5,770 nt of DNA from an uncultured Bacteroidota bacterium (GTDB lineage Bacteria; Bacteroidota; Bacteroidia; Chitinophagales; Chitinophagaceae), in assembly GCA_903851455.1 (NCBI GenBank), contig CAINOM010000392.1, positions 1 to 5,770 of the forward strand, given 5' to 3'. A model generated the notes under the pieces. The model saw only the letters and a program-made list of their open reading frames with translations, ran no database searches and was not told where the DNA came from. Positions within the stretch are counted from its first letter, which is position 1. Each line of letters begins with the position of its first letter. Shown in pieces: positions 1 through 4,727 of this stretch. Made by a program: the position numbers and the translations under genes.

Positions 1-344
1 CCGAAATTGGCCCCGATTTTTTGAAGGCAACAATGCCCGTTTGCTCCAAAACTCATCAACCCTATGGACTGCTACATGGCGGCGCATCAGCGGCTTTGGC
101 GGAAACAGCAGGTAGTGTGGCCTCCTGGTTAGCCATAGACAGAGACCATCAGATTTGTGTCGGAATAGAGATAAATTGCAACCACATAAGAGCAAAAAAA
201 AATGGCATAGTAACGGCAACGGTGACGCCATTACACATAGGAAACACAACCCATGTGTGGGATATAAAAATAAGGGATGAACAGGAAAAATTAATTTGCG
301 TCAGCAGGCTTACCGTGGCCGTAAGGGAGGCTAAACGGCATTAA
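1..344 (+). CDS. PaaI/EntH-type hotdog-fold acyl-CoA thioesterase, 5'-truncated by the window edge
   Basis: Predicted cytoplasmic thioesterase that hydrolyses an aromatic or other acyl-CoA. The frame is open from the first complete codon (base 3) and reads EIGPDFLKATMPV, a normal internal stretch of this family, so the gene starts left of the window; the TTG at 21 and ATG at 33 are internal codons. Some 25-30 N-terminal residues are probably missing and 113 remain. Numbering from base 3, the signature QPYGLLHGGASAALAE supplies Gln19, His25 and Glu34. This spacing equals that of the catalytic Gln48/His54/Glu63 of E. coli EntH/YdiI (family knowledge). The later NHIRAKKNG and ICVSRLTVAV strands also fit the family. 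YdiI relatives include the DHNA-CoA thioesterase of menaquinone synthesis (MenI), and a similar role is possible here, but the upstream neighbour that would support it is not visible. It converges on the TerC gene with a 27-bp gap and no clear terminator. Confidence 0.9.
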   Translation, partial: EIGPDFLKATMPVCSKTHQPYGLLHGGASAALAETAGSVASWLAIDRDHQICVGIEINCNHIRAKKNGIVTATVTPLHIGNTTHVWDIKIRDEQEKLICVSRLTVAVREAKRH

Positions 345-371
345 ATTAGTATTTTTTAAATTATTAAAGCG

Positions 372-1133
372 TTATTTTTTCTTAGGGAAATTAAATAAAC
401 GGCTTGTGACAACCGGGATAAAAAATATGCAGATGGTAAGTGCCGAAGTGCCCCAATCTGCCTGCGGGCTTTCTAAGAATTTAGTGATCGGCGAAGTCGC
501 ATAAAAGTGTTCGTAAAGCGAAAAGCTAAGCTTAATTCCGAGTATACCAATTACACTGTAAGCGCACGCCTCCAGGAACGGATACAGCTCCATTAATTTC
601 ACAAAACCCTGCGCCACAAACCTCATCGCCAGGATACCTATAAATACGCCGCAGAGGATGATGAGTATGTTATCTGAGAATGCAACAGCGGCAAATACAT
701 TATCCATAGAAAATGCGAGATCCATTAGCTCAACAGATATAACGGTAGCCCAGAAGGTGCCAAGACTGCCTGCAGTTAATTTATACAGCCAGTTGTTTTC
801 ATTACTTTCTTGTTGCTTATTCTGCTGTTTATTTCTTTGAGCCTTAGCCCACTTCATCACCAGGAATAAAAGATACAGGCCACCAACGGCTTTCAGCCAC
901 CATATTTTAATCAAGAAAGACGCGAAGACAAGGCATCCACCCCTGAAAAAGTAAGCGCCAAAGATGCCGTACTTGAGCGCACGCTTCCTGTCAACCGGGG
1001 AAAGATCCATGACCATAGTAGCCAGCACAGCGGCATTATCTACCGAAAGCAGGCTTTCGATCAGGATAAGATTACCGATAATAAGTAAAGTAGCGAGCGG
1101 CTCCCGGATTATTTGTTGTAACAGTGGGTACAT
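372..1133 (-). CDS. TerC-family integral membrane protein, probable metal (Mn2+) exporter
   Basis: A 253-residue inner-membrane protein, close in length to Bacillus YceF/YkoY (MeeF/MeeY). The family's two intramembrane acidic motifs are both intact: ESLLSVDNA (Glu26, Asp32, Asn33) and ELMDLAFSMDNV (Glu135, Asp138, Asp144, Asn145). Around seven hydrophobic segments can be seen, near residues 13-40, 59-75, 80-94, 121-141, 146-170 (possibly two) and 184-203, with a last one near 229-245. A Lys/Gln-rich loop at about 95-116 separates the two halves. Characterised relatives (E. coli Alx, Bacillus MeeF/MeeY) export manganese or supply it to secreted enzymes; the tellurite-resistance name is historical. 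Metal choice here is inferred. The ATG at 1133 has no Shine-Dalgarno sequence, only an A/T-rich leader. The protein ends in a basic KKK tail. No yybP-ykoY-like manganese riboswitch is recognisable upstream. Confidence 0.92.
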   Translation of the reverse strand: MYPLLQQIIREPLATLLIIGNLILIESLLSVDNAAVLATMVMDLSPVDRKRALKYGIFGAYFFRGGCLVFASFLIKIWWLKAVGGLYLLFLVMKWAKAQRNKQQNKQQESNENNWLYKLTAGSLGTFWATVISVELMDLAFSMDNVFAAVAFSDNILIILCGVFIGILAMRFVAQGFVKLMELYPFLEACAYSVIGILGIKLSFSLYEHFYATSPITKFLESPQADWGTSALTICIFFIPVVTSRLFNFPKKK

Positions 1134-1141
1134 TTCTAAAT

Positions 1142-1195
1142 TTAAAAGTCAAAAAAACTGCTCGTTGCCATCCCGATAGCGATCAGGGTAAACAT
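1142..1195 (-). other. Possible 17-codon leader reading frame ahead of the TerC gene
   Basis: On the minus strand an ATG at 1195 opens a 17-codon frame, MFTLIAIGMATSSFFDF, ending in TAA at 1144-1142, only 8 bases before the TerC ATG. An in-frame TAG lies just upstream (two codons before the ATG), so this is a self-contained small frame. The peptide is strongly hydrophobic, and the small hairpin at 1172-1188 falls inside it. Position and spacing would suit a translated leader affecting the downstream start, but a frame of this length is easily found by chance, and I see no ribosome binding site or conservation evidence. Confidence 0.2.
1172..1188. repeat. Imperfect inverted repeat in the TerC / reductase divergent spacer
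   Basis: The sequence CCCGAT-AGCG-ATCaGGG can fold as a 6-bp stem with a 4-base loop and a single bulged A at 1185. It sits between the divergent starts at 1133 and 1260, where an operator or leader hairpin could act. No T-run follows, so it is not a terminator. It could also be a decayed copy of a dispersed intergenic palindrome or a chance match. Confidence 0.35.
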
Positions 1196-1218
1196 TGTCT
1201 AAAAGTACAGAAAATAGA

Positions 1219-1252
1219 TTTTGCAGGCATTAAATAAGCTTAATTACATTTA
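1219..1252 (+). promoter_or_regulatory. Candidate Bacteroidota-type promoter for the flavoprotein gene
   Basis: TTTTG at 1219-1223 is followed, after 21 bases, by TAcaTTTa at 1245-1252. This resembles the Bacteroidota pattern of a -33 TTTG and a -7 TAnnTTTG, although the final G is an A. Transcription from it would begin very near the ATG at 1260, giving an almost leaderless message, which weakens the call. The nearby in-frame TTG at 1221 would then lie inside the promoter, supporting the later start. Confidence 0.25.
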
Positions 1253-1259
1253 CCACTCA

Positions 1260-2417
1260 ATGCCACAAGACCTGGAAGCAAGGCAATATGATGTATTAAT
1301 AGTGGGTGCAGGCCCTGCCGGCTGCGCGTGCGCACTGACGTTGAAAGATGCAGGGCTAAAGGTTGCGCTGCTGGACAAAGCCACTTTCCCGCGGGATAAA
1401 GTATGCGGAGATGCGATACCCGGCCGTGCAATAAAAACGCTTAAAAGCATCAGTCCGGCATACGAGGATGCATTTAGAAAATTTGCGAACAAATGTGCGA
1501 CCAGGCAAACAGCGATACACTATAAAGGCAGGTCTGTGACTTTTAAATGGGTGGGCGAAGCCTATACCTGCACCCGCATGGAGTTTGATAATTTCCTGTT
1601 CTCACTGGTAAAAGAGCATACCGACACAGCTATTTACACCGACACCCTACCCCATTCCTTTATACAGGATAATGGTGGATTCTCCATTACTTCAAAGAAC
1701 AGCGATCTTGTTTTTCATAGCAGAATACTTGTTGGCGCAGACGGAGCGCAGTCGGCTGTTGCAAAAAAGCTAGCGAACCGAACACTGGACAGGCAGCACC
1801 ACGTAGGCTCTGTGAGGGCTTATTTTAAAAATGTTGCCAACCTCGACCCGGGCACGACCGAGATATACTTTGACAAGAAATTCCTGCCGAGTTATCTATG
1901 GGTTTTCCCGCTGCCGGGCAATATGGCCAATGTCGGCTTTGGAATGTTGTCCAGCGAGATCGCAAAAAAAAAGATAAACCTGAAAACGACATTTTATGAC
2001 TTCGTAGACCAGAACCCCGCCCTGAAATTACGATTTAGAGATGCGACACAGACCGGAGATCTGGAAGGTTTTGGTTTGCCGCTTGGCTCACGGATAACCA
2101 CGCTTTCCGGCAACCACTTTATGCTCGTTGGCGATGCGGCATCGCTCATAGACCCCTTTTCCGGCGACGGTATCGGCAATGCTATGCTCAGCGGGAAACT
2201 GGCAGCAGAGCAGGCCGTGCACTGCTTTAAAGCTGATAATTTCACCGCGCCACTTATGAGCGGCTATGACAGAGCATTGACCGGCATGCTTGGCAAAGAG
2301 CTCAGAGCCCGTCACAAGGCACAACGCACACTGTCTAAAATGCCATTTCTTCTGGATACCATATTTACTGCATGCCGGAGCAATTCGATCAAAAGGATCA
2401 TACAGAAAGGACTCTAG
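1260..2417 (+). CDS. Geranylgeranyl-reductase-family FAD-dependent oxidoreductase
   Basis: A 385-residue flavoprotein of the p-hydroxybenzoate-hydroxylase fold. From the ATG at 1260, the FAD dinucleotide-binding motif GAGPAG is at residues 16-21 (VLIVGAGPAG), with Asp39 ending the second strand. The family signature FPRDKVCGD follows at 43-51, then GADGAQS at 159-165, the WVFPLPG strand, and the second FAD motif GDAASLIDPFSGDGI at 291-305. Relatives reduce double bonds in isoprenoid chains: geranylgeranyl groups, archaeal lipids, or the menaquinone tail (MenJ in mycobacteria). In a non-photosynthetic bacterium the substrate is not evident; menaquinone or another polyprenyl lipid is a guess, and a pigment or other hydroxylase-like role is possible. 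An in-frame TTG at 1221 would add 13 residues, but the ATG places the nucleotide-binding strand at the usual distance from the N terminus. The gene runs alone, diverging from TerC and converging on DUF4476. Confidence 0.88.
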   Translation: MPQDLEARQYDVLIVGAGPAGCACALTLKDAGLKVALLDKATFPRDKVCGDAIPGRAIKTLKSISPAYEDAFRKFANKCATRQTAIHYKGRSVTFKWVGEAYTCTRMEFDNFLFSLVKEHTDTAIYTDTLPHSFIQDNGGFSITSKNSDLVFHSRILVGADGAQSAVAKKLANRTLDRQHHVGSVRAYFKNVANLDPGTTEIYFDKKFLPSYLWVFPLPGNMANVGFGMLSSEIAKKKINLKTTFYDFVDQNPALKLRFRDATQTGDLEGFGLPLGSRITTLSGNHFMLVGDAASLIDPFSGDGIGNAMLSGKLAAEQAVHCFKADNFTAPLMSGYDRALTGMLGKELRARHKAQRTLSKMPFLLDTIFTACRSNSIKRIIQKGL

Positions 2418-2435
2418 CCAATTCCAAATGTGCGC

Positions 2436-3317
2436 CTATCTGCCACCGCGACTTATATAGTCATTGAGAACCTTCTTATTGGAATCGAAATCAAAGACAC
2501 TGCCAACTTTGTAGTAACTGTTCTTATCCACAGTTTTGTTGTAAGCAAATTTCGCAAAAGCCACCTTAGAGTCTTCGAAAGAGAACAGCTTACATATCTC
2601 CATCACCTGGTCGGTACTGATATAGTTGTTGGTGAGAATTGTTTTAGCGGTTGACAGTTTGGTGTCTTCAAATGAACTGTTCGCGATCATTTGCTTTACA
2701 TCGTTGAATGTCTGCTGGTCCATTGCCACCGGCGCCGGGGGCGGGGGCGGAGGAGGAGGTGTTTCCTGGTGCCTGTTGTAACCGGTCTCGTTGGTAGTAG
2801 TTGTAGTAGTCTGTGTCACCAGCTGTCCCGTGTTAGGGTCAGTATAAGTCGTCTCGGTTACTGTGTTTGTCTGTTGCGGCTTTCCGTAGTTCATTACATA
2901 CTCATCTTGCGGCGGATGATAGTTATGGTCTACTTCGGTGCACTTATGAAACCTAAGCTGAGCATATCCTTCCCTGTTCCGTTCTATTTTCAAAGTCATG
3001 TTCACCTCTCTTCCGTCTACCGGATCAGCTATATTGATCCTTCTTTTTATAGCAGGTGTCCTGTTGTCGGCAAATACTATTTCTACATCATTGCCGTATT
3101 CGGGAAGCCCCTCTACCCTGATCTTCGACTGTGGCGCATTGTTCTGATTGACGCCATTAAGTACAAGGAAGAACAGTTCACCATTTTCCGAAAAAACAGA
3201 AAGGGTACTCGACTCATGATCGCCCCTGCGGCCGGCTGGGTAACGCCTGTCTCCCTGCGCGAACGACAATGCGGGAATTAGTAAAACACACAATAAAAAT
3301 GCTGAAGTGAATCTCAT
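2436..3317 (-). CDS. Secreted DUF4476-domain protein with Thr-rich and Pro-rich linker
   Basis: A 293-residue exported protein of unknown function. The start is set at the ATG at 3317 because it opens directly into a signal peptide (MRFTSAFLLCVLLIPALSFA, residues 1-20, likely cut before Gln21, no lipobox). An upstream in-frame TTG at 3389 would put 24 untypical residues in front. The N-terminal part (about 37-116) is beta-rich, with strands such as GELFFLVLNGV and REVNMTLKIER. A low-complexity linker follows: Thr-rich near 142-177, then eight prolines at 187-194. Residues from about 200 to the end match DUF4476: two helical repeats with the SFEDTKL...AKTIL and FSFEDSKVAFAKFAY pattern, then YYKVGSVFDF. 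The family is common in Chitinophagaceae and related Bacteroidota and has no established function. A periplasmic or cell-surface location is inferred. It shares a 192-bp divergent spacer with the DUF4349 gene. Confidence 0.88.
   Translation of the reverse strand: MRFTSAFLLCVLLIPALSFAQGDRRYPAGRRGDHESSTLSVFSENGELFFLVLNGVNQNNAPQSKIRVEGLPEYGNDVEIVFADNRTPAIKRRINIADPVDGREVNMTLKIERNREGYAQLRFHKCTEVDHNYHPPQDEYVMNYGKPQQTNTVTETTYTDPNTGQLVTQTTTTTTNETGYNRHQETPPPPPPPPAPVAMDQQTFNDVKQMIANSSFEDTKLSTAKTILTNNYISTDQVMEICKLFSFEDSKVAFAKFAYNKTVDKNSYYKVGSVFDFDSNKKVLNDYISRGGR
2734..2761. repeat. G-tract low-complexity run encoding the proline linker
   Basis: On the plus strand two runs of five G are followed by four GG runs spaced by single bases. 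This is the complement of the Pro codons in the DUF4476 gene. The coding strand is C-rich and the template strand carries the G runs. It may permit a two-tetrad G-quadruplex or slippage, but the simplest reading is the codon composition of a polyproline stretch. Confidence 0.6.
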
Positions 3318-3344
3318 AAAATGGATTTTAAAACACAATGATAC

Positions 3345-3352
3345 TAAAATTA
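3345..3352 (-). promoter_or_regulatory. Possible -7 element upstream of the DUF4476 gene
   Basis: On the minus strand TAATTTTA matches TAnnTTT of the Bacteroidota -7 element, lacking the final G. It would give a leader of roughly 20-25 bases before the ATG at 3317. A TTG lies 24 bases further upstream, slightly beyond the usual spacing, so support is weak. Confidence 0.25.
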
Positions 3353-3367
3353 TCTGCCGTATAGAAA

Positions 3368-3383
3368 CTGGTGAATCAACCAG
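3368..3383. repeat. Short inverted repeat in the DUF4476 / DUF4349 divergent spacer
   Basis: CTGGT-gaatca-ACCAG forms two perfect 5-bp arms around a 6-base centre. It lies about 50 bp upstream of the DUF4476 start and about 125 bp upstream of the DUF4349 start. It could be an operator half-site pair, but arms this short occur often by chance. The rest of the spacer (3318-3509) shows no further structure I can support. Confidence 0.25.
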
Positions 3384-3509
3384 ATGCAAAATCCGGTCCA
3401 GAATAAATAGGTAAACGTGCAGCCCGGGCGTTTTACGTTTTATTTAACACGAACCAATCGTCACCTTAATGAGAAACGGGGATAAACAGTATAACCAAAA
3501 CATACTACT

Positions 3510-4436
3510 ATGCGCTCTAAAAAACTACTGTGGCTGGCGCCACTCTTTGCAATGGCCGCCTGCGGCAACGGACGAAGGAATACTGAAGACTATGCCGACA
3601 AGTCCGTTACAGTGCGGGCAGACTCCACAGAGGCGGCCGCCGGAAACACGCCACCGGCGGGCAATGCAACTGCCGCACCACCGCTCAACTCACCCGAAAG
3701 AAAAATAAAACGAACGGCGGACTTTCACTGCAAGGTGCAGAATGTCTTCAACTCAACAACCAGATTAGAGCAACTGGTAAAGGCCAAGGGCGGTGCGGTA
3801 CTGGAAAGCCAGATACAAAACAGTAATTCAGAGACAAAAACATCGTACTACAAACCAGACTCGCTGAAGCAAACACAAACCTATACCACGACGGCGTTGC
3901 TGACCCTAAAGGTTCCAGCGCAGTATCTGGACACCGTAATAAATGCAATACCGGGGCTTACGAGTCTTATCGACTCACGTACGCTGAGGCAAAGCGATAT
4001 TACTTACCAGTACCTGGCTAATGAGCTTAAGAATAGCGCCGATGAAACCAATGCCACAAGTGCAATGAGACTTGCGAAGAAAAGCAAGGACGCGCTGGAA
4101 GTGCAACGATACAACGCAGACAGGCAGGACGAGCACATCACCCGTAAGATTGAGAATCTGCAGATAATGGATGATGTAACTTATGCGACAGTAACCGTAG
4201 CATTCTCTCAACCCGAGCAGGTATTTGTACAGACGATCGTGAACCCCGGCTATGTCACTCGTGTACCATTTACCATGAGGAGCGAGGCCGCGTTAAGGGA
4301 AGGAACCGATATGATCAGCGAAATATTCGTGGGGCTTGTAAGCATATGGCCATTGCTGTTGCTCACAGTTGCTGGTTGGATCATTTACCGGAAGATGCGC
4401 CAAAGAAAGCTGGCCCTGAATATAAGACAGGCGTGA
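3510..4436 (+). CDS. DUF4349-domain lipoprotein with C-terminal transmembrane helix
   Basis: A 308-residue envelope protein of unknown function. The N terminus is a lipoprotein signal: basic MRSKK, a hydrophobic stretch and FAMAAC, with Cys18 the predicted lipidated residue (Met at -3 is slightly unusual). A disordered Ala/Pro/Thr-rich spacer spans about 22-60. The DUF4349 region runs from about 62 to 293: an opening beta part (RKIKRTADFHCKV, then LKVPAQYLDTVI near 134-145), a helical, charged, probably coiled-coil section near 165-220, a returning strand (VTYATVTVAFSQP), and a terminal helix at about 272-292 followed by the basic tail RKMRQRK. This matches family architecture, in which the helical hairpin is inserted between strands. 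The basic tail suggests that the C terminus faces the cytoplasm. The ATG at 3510 is chosen because it opens the signal peptide. A weak -7-like TAcgTTTT lies at 3434-3441 with no matching -33. The gene ends 20 bases before a hairpin terminator. Confidence 0.88.
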   Translation: MRSKKLLWLAPLFAMAACGNGRRNTEDYADKSVTVRADSTEAAAGNTPPAGNATAAPPLNSPERKIKRTADFHCKVQNVFNSTTRLEQLVKAKGGAVLESQIQNSNSETKTSYYKPDSLKQTQTYTTTALLTLKVPAQYLDTVINAIPGLTSLIDSRTLRQSDITYQYLANELKNSADETNATSAMRLAKKSKDALEVQRYNADRQDEHITRKIENLQIMDDVTYATVTVAFSQPEQVFVQTIVNPGYVTRVPFTMRSEAALREGTDMISEIFVGLVSIWPLLLLTVAGWIIYRKMRQRKLALNIRQA

Positions 4437-4456
4437 TCTCCACACCAGATATAAAG

Positions 4457-4490
4457 AAAGCAGCCCCTTCAATGAAAGGGACTGCTTTTA
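4457..4490. terminator. Probable bidirectional rho-independent terminator
   Basis: AAAGCAG (4457-4463) pairs perfectly with CTGCTTT (4482-4488). After one C/A mismatch, CCCTT (4465-4469) pairs with AAGGG (4476-4480), leaving a small loop. On the plus strand TTTTAT follows and ends the DUF4349 transcript. On the minus strand the hairpin starts at the TAA of the Pmp3-like gene and is followed by a T-rich stretch (CTTTCTTTATAT), so it probably serves both converging genes. Confidence 0.8.
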
Positions 4491-4685
4491 TGTGTTTCTC
4501 ATGGCTCTGACGATGCGGCGCGTTCTTCGGTCTGCCCTGCTATTCTGCAGGTCCAGCACCGCCCAGATAGCCGCAGGCAACCACCCAATAATAGTACACT
4601 GCAGCAACAGGCACACAATGCCTCTTATTAACCTGCCGCGAAGCAGAAACGAAAGCCACGGTAATAATATTGCGATCAGCGTCAT
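4488..4685 (-). CDS. Small Pmp3/YqaE-like membrane protein
   Basis: A 65-residue very hydrophobic protein with two predicted membrane helices, at about 2-16 (TLIAILLPWLSFLL) and 19-46 (through CLLLQCTIIGWLPAAIWAVL). The pattern ILLPWLSFLLRG ... GWLPAAIWAV resembles the Pmp3/YqaE (UPF0057) family ILLPPL ... GYIPGIIHAL, although the usual second proline of the first helix is Trp10. Family members are small plasma-membrane proteins linked to salt and membrane-potential stress in yeast and plants, with no settled biochemical activity in bacteria. The Arg-rich tail after residue 48 (RADRRTRRIVRAMRN) is longer and more basic than in the shortest members and is probably cytoplasmic. The gene starts at an ATG 42 bp after the adaptor gene on the same strand, so co-transcription is possible, though it may have its own promoter. 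Its TAA lies at the edge of the shared terminator. Confidence 0.72.
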   Translation of the reverse strand: MTLIAILLPWLSFLLRGRLIRGIVCLLLQCTIIGWLPAAIWAVLDLQNSRADRRTRRIVRAMRNT

Positions 4686-4699
4686 TCGTTACGAATTTT

Positions 4700-4707
4700 C
4701 AAACTTA
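4700..4707 (-). promoter_or_regulatory. Candidate -7 element (TAAGTTTG) for the Pmp3-like gene
   Basis: The minus-strand octamer TAAGTTTG is an exact match to the Bacteroidota -7 consensus TAnnTTTG, 14 bases before the ATG at 4685. No good TTG -33 element is seen in the A/T-rich sequence upstream, which overlaps the end of the adaptor gene. The leader would be under 12 bases. This suggests possible independent expression of the small gene. Confidence 0.35.
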
Positions 4708-4727
4708 TTGATAAAGTTAGGAAATTC

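Noticed and set aside
21..344. Complete 107-residue thioesterase starting at TTG 21
   Set aside because: Residues before the TTG (EIGPDF) are conserved family sequence in the same open frame, so this is a truncated gene and not a short protein.
345..371. Terminator between the converging thioesterase and TerC genes
   Set aside because: The gap is A/T-rich but shows no stable GC-containing stem followed by a T-run.
1134..1259. yybP-ykoY manganese riboswitch ahead of the TerC gene
   Set aside because: The spacer lacks the conserved paired-loop sequences and is too short for a full aptamer plus expression platform.
194..1972. Two runs of nine A (194-202 and 1964-1972) as phase-variation or frameshift sites
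   Set aside because: Both encode Lys codons in intact frames, and the proteins are neither surface nor contingency types; such runs are expected in A-rich coding sequence.
1..2417. Thioesterase and isoprenoid reductase as one menaquinone operon
   Set aside because: They share a strand but are separated by the opposing TerC gene and 900 bp, so they cannot be one transcript in any simple sense.
2691..3281. 196-codon frame on the plus strand
   Set aside because: It lies wholly antisense to the well-supported DUF4476 gene; its Cys/Arg/Ser-rich composition is what the complement of Pro- and Thr-codon repeats gives.
3318..3389. N-terminal extension of the DUF4476 protein to a TTG at 3389
   Set aside because: It would bury the obvious signal peptide that begins at the ATG at 3317 behind 24 residues.
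3469..3708. 79-codon plus-strand frame overlapping the DUF4349 start
   Set aside because: Out of frame with the lipoprotein gene, with no domain or signal pattern, and it reads through the low-complexity Ala/Pro spacer.
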